A stretch of 64,000 nt of DNA, taken from the NCBI GenBank assembly GCA_934096585.1, contig CAKOMG010000001.1:248001-312000 (forward strand). The letters are read 5' to 3'. Of this stretch, positions 9,037 to 17,111 are shown one piece after another (positions within the stretch are counted from its first letter, which is position 1; every line of letters starts with the position of its first letter). A model generated the notes under the pieces. The model was not told the origin of the DNA and made no database searches. It saw nothing but the letters and a program-made list of their open reading frames with translations. A program made the position numbers and the translations under genes. This DNA is from an uncultured Bacilli bacterium. Lineage in GTDB: Bacteria > Bacillota_I > Bacilli_A > ML615J-28 > CAG-698.

Positions 9037-9078
9037 AATAATCAACTCCTTTCGTTGTTTAAGGTCTTTTATACTAAT

Positions 9079-9107
9079 ATTATATAATATTATTAATAAT
9101 TTATCAA
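9079..9107 (-). promoter_or_regulatory. Promoter of the leader/HTH/GNAT unit
   Basis: On the minus strand: -35 TTGATA (9107-9102), 17-bp spacer, -10 TATAAT (9084-9079), about 40 bp before the leader ORF. Confidence 0.7.
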
Positions 9108-9166
9108 CTTATAATTGTTAAAAGGTTGCACCAGTTAGTTGCGTTTTTATAATATAGATTAATAAT

Positions 9167-10129
9167 CTATGATTTTTTTACAAATACATAATATTTAGGT
9201 TTTCTTTTCCCATATATATAATCCCCACTTTTCCATTCAAAAAACAAATAAGTGTGATTATCATCTTTAATTAATTTATAAATGCTTGAAGTATAATCAT
9301 AAACATTGTCTATCACTCTTCCCTTTGTCCAGTGCCAATCATTTATGACTTTACCATCATTTGTTTCATAAACTAATGTTCCATCTTTAATAAAAATCAT
9401 TTTATTTAAATATAATTCTTCTTTCGTTTCCTTTATGAGATTTAAATCTATGTCATCAACATAATCTAATACATCATAAGTTCCTATTACATCTTCATCC
9501 ATTTCAAAGTTATAACTAATATCATCTTTATTTTTAATTTCATCAATTGTATAAAATGTATGATCAATATTTTTATATTTTATTATTTTTCCAACATTCC
9601 CATTTATATCTTTAATATATAGCTTTAAAATATTGCCTTCAACTTCATATTTATGGTAAGTATCTCCAATTTTTAGAAAGTTTTTAGTCCAATTATCAAA
9701 TACCCAATACCCTTTTCCATTTGGTAAAAAATATATTTCATTAAATGGAAACTCACTTTCATTAAGTATTTCCCATTTTCCTATTACTCTTTCATCATTT
9801 ATAAACTCTTTATTTTGTATAGCTTCTTCTTTTATCATTAGCTCTAATTTATTTATACTTTTGTCTATTGTATTAATTTGGTCTTTCATTTTAATTATTT
9901 TTTCTTTAATAGTTTTCACATTTATCTTTTTTATTTCTTTAAGTGAAAAACCTAATTCTTTAAACATTATAATTTCAAGTAATCTTGTACAGCTAGTTTT
10001 ATCATAATATCGATAACCCGTAAACTTATCAACATATATTGGTTTTAATAACCCTGCTTTTTCATAGAATCTAATTGTTTTTACAGTTACATCACATATT
10101 TTTGACAATTCACCTATACGAAAATACAT
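9167..10129 (-). CDS. MerR-family regulator with lipocalin-like C-terminal region
   Basis: Residues 1-70 are a MerR winged HTH (FRIGELSKICDVTVKTIRFY, EKAGLLKP, GYRYYD), followed by a dimer helix to about 105. Residues 110-320 hold two related beta-rich units, the first opening ERVIGKWEI and the second EDVIGTYDV, the last ending FFEWKSGDYIYG and YYVFVKK. This resembles the lipocalin-like modules attached to some Bacillota MerR and BlaR1-type sensors and probably binds a hydrophobic ligand. ATG 10129 has ribosome site GGAGGA. No divergent target gene is next to it, so the operator upstream suggests it mainly controls itself, with other targets elsewhere. Confidence 0.8.
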   Translation of the reverse strand: MYFRIGELSKICDVTVKTIRFYEKAGLLKPIYVDKFTGYRYYDKTSCTRLLEIIMFKELGFSLKEIKKINVKTIKEKIIKMKDQINTIDKSINKLELMIKEEAIQNKEFINDERVIGKWEILNESEFPFNEIYFLPNGKGYWVFDNWTKNFLKIGDTYHKYEVEGNILKLYIKDINGNVGKIIKYKNIDHTFYTIDEIKNKDDISYNFEMDEDVIGTYDVLDYVDDIDLNLIKETKEELYLNKMIFIKDGTLVYETNDGKVINDWHWTKGRVIDNVYDYTSSIYKLIKDDNHTYLFFEWKSGDYIYGKRKPKYYVFVKKS

Positions 10130-10156
10130 TATTATGTTCCTCCATATTATATTATA

Positions 10157-10187
10157 ATTATATCATTACACTATAGGGGAGTGTCAA
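10157..10187 (-). promoter_or_regulatory. MerR-type promoter/operator with 19-bp spacer
   Basis: On the minus strand: -35 TTGACA (10187-10182), a 19-bp spacer, -10 TATAAT (10162-10157). The spacer region contains the dyad ACACT-CCCCTAT-AGTGT (10184-10168). A spacer of 19 bp with a dyad inside is the hallmark of promoters activated by MerR proteins through DNA distortion. The gap 10190-10399 holds only A+T-rich sequence. Confidence 0.8.
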
Positions 10188-10399
10188 GTATAATATTATA
10201 TTTATTTAATCCCTTTTTACTCTACATAAATATTTTAAAATAAAGAAGTAATTAATATACATATAAGAATATTATTCATTTAGTAAAACTGTGTATTACA
10301 TATTTAAACTAAATGTTTTTTTGCTTAAATAATAATTTAATTAGCATTTACTTATTTCATCCTAACCATTTTTTAAACAATTTTCTAAATAAAAAACTT

Positions 10400-11230
10400 T
10401 TACTCTACTTTAGTATTTGAAATTACAAATCTTTCAATTTTATTTGTACCTTTTATCGTTTTTAAATTTTTACATTTATCTATAATTAGTACTTTCAATT
10501 TCGGAAATATTTTAAATGTATGTTCATCAATAAAAGATAAATCACATCTTTCAAGCCATAGTTCTTCTAACTCACTTAAATGCTTAAGCACATTGTTGTT
10601 AATATTTGAAGTATCACAACCACATAAATTTAAGTATTTTAAGTTTTTTAAAAGATCAATATTAAATATCCAGTTTTTTGTTTTGTCAATTGTTAAAGAA
10701 TATAAGTTTTTAGCTCTTATGTTTCTTAAATCCAGAGTTGAATAATGCATAAACGTAAGTTTTTCTACTTTATTAATATTTAATTCATAGTTAAAGCTAT
10801 TATTCTTAAACTTCCAAAAATATATACTTTTTATTCTACTACTTAAATTTTTATCTTTAAAATTATCTGAATAACCCGTTATAGTTATAGTTTCTAAATA
10901 TTTAAATTGATTAATATCAATTTCTTGATTTTTACTTAAATAAATGCCTAAAGCAATCAAATTTTTAAACTCATATATTGCATCATTAAACTTAATGTAT
11001 AAATATAAACTTGTAATTAAATCCTTATTGATATAGCAAAATAGTTTAGGCCAGTAATCTATATTCTCATTTTTTGGTGATTGGCTAGAAATAGAAATAC
11101 TTGTAATTTGTTTGTTAATAATTTCTTCTGCAATAGCTTTATGAATATCATCATCACTATTCATTAAGTATTCAACAATTATTTGCACTTCTTTTCTTTC
11201 AATAAAATATCTTGGTTTAAAATCTATCAT
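10400..11230 (-). CDS. Leucine-rich-repeat-like cytoplasmic protein
   Basis: 276 residues, with no signal peptide or membrane segment. Residues about 75-276 carry repeated strand-loop units such as LKYLNLCGCDTSNI, LEELWLERCDLSFI and LKVLIIDKCKNLKTI, which are irregular leucine-rich repeats. The first 70 residues are helical (IIVEYLMNSDDDIHKAIAEE). LRR proteins bind other proteins. The C-terminus ends within the repeats without a cap. The next gene in the same direction, Fic, is separate with its own promoter. Function unknown. Confidence 0.65.
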   Translation of the reverse strand: MIDFKPRYFIERKEVQIIVEYLMNSDDDIHKAIAEEIINKQITSISISSQSPKNENIDYWPKLFCYINKDLITSLYLYIKFNDAIYEFKNLIALGIYLSKNQEIDINQFKYLETITITGYSDNFKDKNLSSRIKSIYFWKFKNNSFNYELNINKVEKLTFMHYSTLDLRNIRAKNLYSLTIDKTKNWIFNIDLLKNLKYLNLCGCDTSNINNNVLKHLSELEELWLERCDLSFIDEHTFKIFPKLKVLIIDKCKNLKTIKGTNKIERFVISNTKVE

Positions 11231-11328
11231 ATTTTTTTATCCTTTTTCTATTTATTATTATAATATTTTAAATACGTTTTTTATTAAATATACATTGAAA
11301 AATTTAATACTAATATATCTTTTATTAT

Positions 11329-12435
11329 TTAATCTGTAAATCCTATATCAGACATTTTTAAATGAGAATATTTTTCAGCTAATTTATAACTAGTTATTCT
11401 AGTAGTTCCTCCATTAGGTATTAATAAATCCTTATTAACCCATTCTACCATCCATTTTGAGATAGCTCTTGGTGTTACACCAAATAATGTTGCTAAATCC
11501 TTATTCTTTATTATAGTTATTTTATTTTCTAAGCAATACCTTATCAATATTATATCTTTTTTTGATAAACCATTTAATACACTATTCATATCTTTATTCG
11601 ATGCTTCTTTGGCTTGATTATATATATTTTCAGAATTCAAAGACATTATTTTACAAAAATATTCAATCCATATTTCTAAGTGAGGAGGATTTTCTCTTCC
11701 CTCGTAAAATAATGTTGGAAGTCCCATTTGCAAAGAGTTATAATACCCTTCAATGTCACTCATATAGTATTCCTCAAAAGAATTAAATCCTTTAAAATCA
11801 TAATCTCTAATCATTAAAATATAAGTAGCAAGAGCTCTTGATGTACGTCCATTTCCATTAGTAAATGGATGAATACTAACAAATGCATAACTTGTTATAG
11901 CAGCTAAAACTGGAGCAGGAAGATACTGATTGTTATAATACCAATCTATTAATTCATCTATTAATGGTTCGATATCACACCACTCTGGTGGAATATATTC
12001 TGCACATTTAGTTTTATCATCATATACAGCAAATAAAACACCAGGAGAAGTGGGACCTCTAAAGTCTATTCTCTTTAATTTTCCATTTCTTTCAATTATA
12101 TCATGTAATTCATAAATAAATTCTTTAGATATTACTGTATTTTTTAATTTTTCTTCTTCCAAAAAAGATAGTGCATCCCAATAATTTTGCACTTCTATTT
12201 CAGCAAATAGTTTATTAGTCATATTTTTTTGATTAATAACATTTTCAACTTGTTTTAAAGATAACACATTACCTTCAATACTTGTTGAAAAGTGCGTTTT
12301 TTTCAATTTTGCATCATACATTAACTTCTGTTTTGTTCTTGTTGGTAAATATAAATATTCTAAAGCTGTTTTATACTTTTCGATATTTAATAAGTAATTA
12401 ACAAGTTCATTTGTATATTGAAAATCTAATTTCAT
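11329..12435 (-). CDS. Fic-domain protein with C-terminal winged HTH
   Basis: The true start is the ATG at 12435 (MKLDFQYT, 368 residues): TTGGAG precedes it, and the longer reading frame would begin upstream of the -10 box. The Fic motif is HPFTNGNGRTSR, with Asn at the usual acidic metal-binding position. An N-terminal inhibitory motif STSIEGN fits the class II autoinhibition helix ([ST]xxxE[GN]). The last 80 residues contain an HTH (NKDLATLFGVTPRAISKWMV). Fic enzymes normally transfer AMP to proteins; the Asn may change activity. Fic-HTH proteins are often autoregulators, which agrees with the repeat-rich operator right upstream. Confidence 0.85.
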   Translation of the reverse strand: MKLDFQYTNELVNYLLNIEKYKTALEYLYLPTRTKQKLMYDAKLKKTHFSTSIEGNVLSLKQVENVINQKNMTNKLFAEIEVQNYWDALSFLEEEKLKNTVISKEFIYELHDIIERNGKLKRIDFRGPTSPGVLFAVYDDKTKCAEYIPPEWCDIEPLIDELIDWYYNNQYLPAPVLAAITSYAFVSIHPFTNGNGRTSRALATYILMIRDYDFKGFNSFEEYYMSDIEGYYNSLQMGLPTLFYEGRENPPHLEIWIEYFCKIMSLNSENIYNQAKEASNKDMNSVLNGLSKKDIILIRYCLENKITIIKNKDLATLFGVTPRAISKWMVEWVNKDLLIPNGGTTRITSYKLAEKYSHLKMSDIGFTD

Positions 12436-12454
12436 GTTATTCATCTCCAAGTAT

Positions 12455-12483
12455 ATTATAACAAAATAAGGAACGAAAGTCAA
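12455..12483 (-). promoter_or_regulatory. Fic promoter
   Basis: On the minus strand: -35 TTGACT (12483-12478), 17-bp spacer, -10 TATAAT (12460-12455), placing the RNA start about 12 bp before the ATG at 12435. Confidence 0.8.
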
Positions 12484-12534
12484 CATTCTCGTTCCTTATT
12501 TGTTCCTTATTTATTCCCTATTTGTTCTCTATTT
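12464..12534. repeat. Operator array: four 11-bp direct repeats plus an inverted copy
   Basis: Four head-to-tail 11-bp units lie at 12491-12501 and 12502-12512 (both GTTCCTTATTT), 12513-12523 (ATTCCCTATTT) and 12524-12534 (GTTCTCTATTT). An inverted copy at 12464-12474 lies inside the promoter spacer. The innermost pair forms a perfect 13-bp inverted repeat (12464-12476 with 12489-12501). An 11-bp period keeps sites on one face of DNA, as expected for cooperative repressor binding. The array reaches the stop codon of the sigma factor gene. Confidence 0.75.
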
Positions 12535-14179
12535 ATTTTCTTTCCCAACAAATCATATTATAGACAAATCTCTTTTCATGAACTGGTTTAATCAAACCTT
12601 CTTTTTCAAATGCCATAACCACATATTGTCTCATGTTGGCAACAAAATAAGAACTAGAGATATATGATAGATCTTTATATAAATACTCTGGAATTACTTC
12701 TTTAAAAATTTCTTCTATTTCCTTAGTTATTTCTTTTCTTTTCAATTTTGCGGGTATCAAATCAACATTATAATCTTCTTCTTTATTAATTTTCGCATTT
12801 TCAAAATCAAGTAACACAAAATTAAACTTAATAATATCATCTTCAATCTTTAAATAATTTTCCTCTACCATTTTATCAACTGAAGATTTTAAAGTATAAA
12901 CACAATCTGAATATTTTAGATTTTTGTGTTTTAATAAGTATCCAAATAATGCAAAATCAGCATCCCAATTAGAACTATAATCCCATTTCAAACATTTTAA
13001 TGCCTCTGATTCTATTCCATCTATTTCATCTTGACCTGGATACATAAATCCTTGTATTCCGATTATACCATTACCATTCATACATTCATTAATGTAATAA
13101 TTATTAAAATCATTATTATATACTTCTGACATACTAAAATCCCAACTACCACCTTCAACTATATGGCTATGTTTTCTTGCGTTTTTTAATGTTTCTTCTT
13201 TAGTACAATCTAAATATTCTACTTTTCTATTAATGTTAAATAGATAAGCCCACATTAATTTATTATCATCTAATAAAGGATTGTTTACTAATTGCTTCCA
13301 TTCATTAAAATGTTTTTTACAATACTCTACTATTAATTTTGTATATTCATTGGATCTTTGTTTAACTAAGTTTAATACTTTCAAATCTATACATTTATCA
13401 ACCATAATAAAATTTGTTAAAAACTTACCATTTTTATCTTTTGCTAATAAAGTAACATTTTCTAAAACTTTTACGATATTTTCAATATAAGGCAAACTAA
13501 TTCCCATTTCAATTGCATAATCTTCTAAACTACATGGATTTCCATATGAATGTAATAATAAATTTTGATCAATCAATCTATTTGTATATTCTTCTGGATT
13601 TATCTGTGCTCCACCACTTCTATGTGTCTGATACTCTTTTGGTACAAATGCCTTTTTACCATTTAATCTTTCCATTTTTAAATACTCCTTTATTTTGTTT
13701 CTTATACTGAACAATCTAAATTTAACTGTTCCAAGAGGTAAATTTAATTTATGTGCAATGAATTCTATGGTTCTATCTTCAACATAATATGAATAAAGTA
13801 TTTCCGAATAGTCTTTTGATAATAGTTTTATTGCTGAATTAATCTTTGCTATCTTTTCATAATTAATAAGTTTATCTAAAGAAGAAAGAACATTTTCAGG
13901 TTCTTCAACTTCTTCAACAAGTTTTAAATTATTTCTATCTTTCACTTTTTTAGCAACATATTTACTATAGTGATTTTTACATATTTGCCATATATAATAA
14001 TCAAAGTTTTCTATTTGAATCCCTTTATTTATATTAATCATAATATCAAGTATTATGTCTTGAGATAAATCTTCAGCATCTTCTCTACTATTACATCGCT
14101 TTATGCAATAAAAGAATACTTTATCCATTTGTTCTAATAATTGTTCAGTTAATTGGTTTTCTTTCATTGCTTTATTCAT
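12533..14179 (-). CDS. ECF-like sigma factor with a long C-terminal extension (second copy)
   Basis: I use the ATG at 14179 (MNKAMKENQ, 548 residues), with AGAGGT upstream. Region 2 shows EDAEDLSQDIILDIM, and region 4 an HTH (IEFIAHKLNLPLGTVKFRL). A winged-helix-like segment (SLEDYAIEMGISLPYIENIV) follows, then about 300 residues ending VYNMICWERK. It matches the plan of the protein at 4756-6306 although the sequences have drifted far apart. ACTATATA(G/A)GTG occurs just before the ribosome sites of both genes; here it sits in an imperfect palindrome TACAC-TATATAG-GTGTA. That could mark autoregulation. The extension may sense a ligand. Confidence 0.75.
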   Translation of the reverse strand: MNKAMKENQLTEQLLEQMDKVFFYCIKRCNSREDAEDLSQDIILDIMININKGIQIENFDYYIWQICKNHYSKYVAKKVKDRNNLKLVEEVEEPENVLSSLDKLINYEKIAKINSAIKLLSKDYSEILYSYYVEDRTIEFIAHKLNLPLGTVKFRLFSIRNKIKEYLKMERLNGKKAFVPKEYQTHRSGGAQINPEEYTNRLIDQNLLLHSYGNPCSLEDYAIEMGISLPYIENIVKVLENVTLLAKDKNGKFLTNFIMVDKCIDLKVLNLVKQRSNEYTKLIVEYCKKHFNEWKQLVNNPLLDDNKLMWAYLFNINRKVEYLDCTKEETLKNARKHSHIVEGGSWDFSMSEVYNNDFNNYYINECMNGNGIIGIQGFMYPGQDEIDGIESEALKCLKWDYSSNWDADFALFGYLLKHKNLKYSDCVYTLKSSVDKMVEENYLKIEDDIIKFNFVLLDFENAKINKEEDYNVDLIPAKLKRKEITKEIEEIFKEVIPEYLYKDLSYISSSYFVANMRQYVVMAFEKEGLIKPVHEKRFVYNMICWERK

Positions 14180-14765
14180 ATAATTTTTACCTCTTACACC
14201 TATATAGTGTATAAATATCAAAAATGGTTTGCACATATTTTAATTATTTAAAAAAATTTTATTAAATTGTATTCTTTTAAATCATTATGAATAATTATAT
14301 TTTACTACAATCTTCAATTAATTTCCACCATTATCTTTTTATTATTCTACTGAATTTTTATTTTTATATATTTATTAAACATATACTTAAAAAATAGATC
14401 TTTTTTTAGAAGACCTATTGATATCAATTATATAGATTAAATTATGTTAAATATATAGAACAAATTACTCTTTTAAGATACTTTTCTCTTTTATATAAAT
14501 TTATATAGTTTCTCCTGATATTATTATATCATTTAAATGCTAATAAATTAATTTAAATAGACAATTTTTAATAAAATTTAATTTTTTGCTTATTTAAATG
14601 CCGCTTTTTTATAAACTCATTTCCCAATTAATTGGATTTTATATTAAGCTTTATAATTAATTTTTATCATTTTTTTGTATAGTATTGAACCTCTTAAAAT
14701 AATGATTCGAATCCTTAATTAATTCTTCTAGGCAAATTTGGTCAAATGTCTTATATAAATAAAAA
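14180..14765. other. Intergenic A+T-rich stretch, no gene seen
   Basis: No convincing ORF. A hairpin at 14394-14418 (9-bp arms, one G-T) followed by T on the minus strand looks like a terminator. Near 14511-14528, on the minus strand, TATAAT and AGGAG precede ATATAAATTTATAT, which looks like a decayed copy of the MKIY leader module. Confidence 0.5.
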
Positions 14766-14807
14766 ATAAGTCTTAATAAAGAAACAAAATTTCTTATAAA
14801 GACTTAT
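14766..14807 (-). terminator. Terminator of tRNA-Lys
   Basis: Outer arms 14766-14774 and 14799-14807 enclose an inner AAGAAA/TTTCTT stem; a T run follows on the minus strand. Confidence 0.7.
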
Positions 14808-14820
14808 ATATTTAAATTAA

Positions 14821-14896
14821 TGGTACACCCTTGGGGGCTCGAACCCCAGACCCACTGATTAAGAGTCAGTTGCTCTACCAACTGAGCTAAGGGTGC
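14821..14896 (-). tRNA. tRNA-Lys (anticodon CTT)
   Basis: A 76-base cloverleaf. The acceptor stem is GCACCCT with AGGGTGT, the D-arm has AGCTCAGTTGGTAGAGC, the anticodon stem ACTGA/TCAGT encloses loop CTCTTAA (anticodon CTT), and the T-arm has GGTTCGAGCC. The CCA end is encoded (14823-14821). Confidence 0.95.
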
Positions 14897-14915
14897 ATCT
14901 TTACTTGACTTATAT

Positions 14916-14944
14916 ATTATACTATAAATCAGTAGTAAAGTCAA
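14916..14944 (-). promoter_or_regulatory. tRNA-Lys promoter
   Basis: Minus strand: -35 TTGACT (14944-14939), 17-bp spacer, -10 TATAAT (14921-14916). Confidence 0.85.
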
Positions 14945-14963
14945 AACATTTTTGAATGTTTTA

Positions 14964-15536
14964 TTATCTAATTATTTCACCATAAGCATTGCCAACTAAT
15001 CCCGCATTTGATTCATCAGTATCAATGTGCATTGCAAGTTTGAATTTTGGACTTACTCTTACAACTACATCACCAAATACTAAACTACGATAATCATTTT
15101 TAATAGCTACACTTACGATTTGTTTATCTTTAATTCCTAGCATTTCAGCATCTTCAGGTGTTGCATGAATATGACGTTTAGCCACAATTACGCCATCTTT
15201 TAATTCTAATTCACCACATGGTCCAACAAGTTTAATACCAGGTGTACCAGCAATATCACCAGATTCTCTAACCATAATGTCAACACCTAATGTACGTGCA
15301 TCAGTTGCTGAAACTTCAACTTGATTAGCACTACGGCATGGTCCTAAAATTGAAACGTTTGGAATTGATTTTTTGGGTCCTACTAATTCAACTTTTTGTT
15401 CTGATGCAAATTGTCCAGGTTGTGATAACATCTTTTTAACTGTTAATTGAGCATTTTCTCCAAATAATACTTTTAAAGCTTCTTCAGTTACATGAACATG
15501 ACGTGCAGAAGTTTCCACTAAAACTTTGTTTTCCAT
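14964..15536 (-). CDS. pduL: PduL-type phosphate acyltransferase
   Basis: 190 residues with the PduL hallmarks: SARHVHVTEEAL near residue 9, AKRHIHATPEDAEMLG near 118 and HIDTDESNAG near 170, the paired His motifs binding the catalytic zincs. PduL moves an acyl group between acyl-CoA and acyl-phosphate (acetyl or propionyl), linking fermentation to ATP made by acetate kinase. No microcompartment shell genes are near and there is no N-terminal encapsulation peptide, so it is likely the housekeeping phosphotransacetylase. Its ribosome site AGAAGGAG lies inside the 3' end of the TIR-like gene, 2 bp upstream, so the two are translated from one mRNA. Confidence 0.92.
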   Translation of the reverse strand: MENKVLVETSARHVHVTEEALKVLFGENAQLTVKKMLSQPGQFASEQKVELVGPKKSIPNVSILGPCRSANQVEVSATDARTLGVDIMVRESGDIAGTPGIKLVGPCGELELKDGVIVAKRHIHATPEDAEMLGIKDKQIVSVAIKNDYRSLVFGDVVVRVSPKFKLAMHIDTDESNAGLVGNAYGEIIR

Positions 15537-15538
15537 AA

Positions 15539-16060
15539 CTATTCTCCTTCTTCCTCTTCTTGGAATATCTGTTTATAAACAGATTCCGCGTACTTGTATA
15601 TTTTTCTTTGATCTTTTTCATTTTTCATATGTTCATAATGACTTTCAGGCCAATTGCGCACGGCAACATCAAAGGCAAGAGCATCATACGGAATATGCAA
15701 TGATAAATGTGTCTTTAAGATTGTTGGACAAACATCGTAGTCAACAGATCTGATTCTATTGGGATTGATTGCAATAATTGGTTTACCAATTTTTATTGCA
15801 TGTTCAACTTGCCATTTAGAAAAACGTCGCATACTTTTCAAAGTTTTTGTAAGTAAAATAACAATTATATCTGCTCTTTCCAGATTCTTTTGAATTTTAA
15901 GTTTTAGAACATCATCTGGTGTTTTATCTAATTCTTTAAAATAATCAATGCCATCATAAAAAGAATATTCACTTTTTGCGGATACCATTTGTTTAAATTC
16001 TTCATAATACTTTAAATCTTTACTTGCATCCATTGCTACATATATCTTCGGTTTATTCAT
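15539..16060 (-). CDS. TIR-like domain protein (MTH538/ThsB-like family)
   Basis: 173 residues, cytoplasmic. The Rossmann-like TIR-like core has IYVAMDASKD at the N-terminus, a central LERADIIVILLTKTL, and WQVEHAIKIGKPIIAINP, where the Glu aligns with the conserved acidic residue of this family. The C-terminus is strongly acidic (EEEEGE). Related proteins occur alone or in Thoeris anti-phage systems as the signal-making TIR. No ThsA-like SIR2/SLOG effector is near; the partner here is pduL, 2 bp downstream. A role in defence is possible but not supported by the neighbours. Confidence 0.7.
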   Translation of the reverse strand: MNKPKIYVAMDASKDLKYYEEFKQMVSAKSEYSFYDGIDYFKELDKTPDDVLKLKIQKNLERADIIVILLTKTLKSMRRFSKWQVEHAIKIGKPIIAINPNRIRSVDYDVCPTILKTHLSLHIPYDALAFDVAVRNWPESHYEHMKNEKDQRKIYKYAESVYKQIFQEEEEGE

Positions 16061-16119
16061 ACTGATAATCCTTTCTTAAATACTTTATATATAATACCAC
16101 TTTTTACCTTAAAAATCAA

Positions 16120-17103
16120 TTATTTTAATTCTTTTTTCATTAAAGCAAATGACTCTATAATCTTGAATCCTGCTCCCATATAAATATATCTTGCATGATT
16201 TGTAAGGCCTGTATAGAAAGTCATAAACTTAGCTCCACCTTTTTTGTTATAATAAGCAAGTAAGGAGAATAATGCTTTTCCAAGTCCCCTTCCTCTAACT
16301 GAACTTAAGATAGCAATACCATCAAAATGACCTCTACCACTTTCCTCATTCCACATAGCTCCAGTCCATCCAACTACTTTATTGTCTTTAGCAACAACCA
16401 AAAATGGATATGGATGTTCAAGTTCTAAATTACTTCTAATTACTTTTTCAAAATCATAAATATTTAACTCTTTATAGAATTCTTCAAGTCCATAATGTTT
16501 ATTTTTATCGTATAATTCAATTGTAATTCCTTCTTTTTTTGCTTCATCTAATATTTTTTGAATATCTTCTGATATTTCATAATCACTTAAATCTAAATGG
16601 AAAGCATCTTCTTGACCAATTATGCTATAACCACGATGCAATAAAAAGAAATATTCGTTGGAATTAATTCTAATTGCAGGGGCACATGGATGGTCATGAT
16701 TCTTTGTATTTGGAATATACCAAGAATAACATGAAGGCAAATAATAAGAAGCTTGTACAAATTTTCTACCTGTTTGTTTAAAATAGTTTTCTAAGTGTTT
16801 TAATAAACTAGAGCCTATTCCTTGATGACGGTACTCTCGTTTTACAACAACCATATTAACATATCCTGGAACATTTAAATTATCTTTATACATTTGCCTT
16901 ATGTAGCCAATTATATAAGCAACTAGTTTATCATTATCTTTTATTCCAAACACTGTATCAAAACTAAAATCTGGATTATTCAATAATTTATTTTGATATT
17001 CATCAAATGATAGTGGTTTATAAAAGTAATCTTCTGTTACCACTTCATTCCATAACTCATTCATTGCTTTTAAATCTTCTTTTTTTAAATTAATTATTTG
17101 CAT
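16120..17103 (-). CDS. Tandem GNAT N-acetyltransferase
   Basis: 327 residues with two GNAT folds. Domain 1 has motif A VVKREYRHQGIGSSLLKHLE near 87, and domain 2 has ILSSVRGRGLGKALFSLL near 265 followed by NHARYIYMGAGF. Tandem GNATs acetylate small molecules or peptides; the substrate is unknown. The start ATG 17103 has AAGGTG. It follows a lipoprotein gene by 8 bp, probably in one operon. Confidence 0.85.
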   Translation of the reverse strand: MQIINLKKEDLKAMNELWNEVVTEDYFYKPLSFDEYQNKLLNNPDFSFDTVFGIKDNDKLVAYIIGYIRQMYKDNLNVPGYVNMVVVKREYRHQGIGSSLLKHLENYFKQTGRKFVQASYYLPSCYSWYIPNTKNHDHPCAPAIRINSNEYFFLLHRGYSIIGQEDAFHLDLSDYEISEDIQKILDEAKKEGITIELYDKNKHYGLEEFYKELNIYDFEKVIRSNLELEHPYPFLVVAKDNKVVGWTGAMWNEESGRGHFDGIAILSSVRGRGLGKALFSLLAYYNKKGGAKFMTFYTGLTNHARYIYMGAGFKIIESFALMKKELK

Positions 17104-17111
17104 ATTTCACC

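Noticed and set aside
10278..10315. CATTTAGT/ACTAAATG hairpin with T run on the plus strand
   Set aside because: No plus-strand gene ends there and the stem is only 8 bp with a long loop; probably chance in A+T-rich DNA.
12491..12534. CRISPR-like repeats
   Set aside because: Units are 11 bp, adjacent and without spacers; they are operator-type repeats.
14964..15536. Bacterial microcompartment locus
   Set aside because: PduL stands without shell proteins or signature enzymes.
15539..16060. Thoeris anti-phage system
   Set aside because: Only a TIR-like protein is present; no ThsA-type effector in the neighbourhood.
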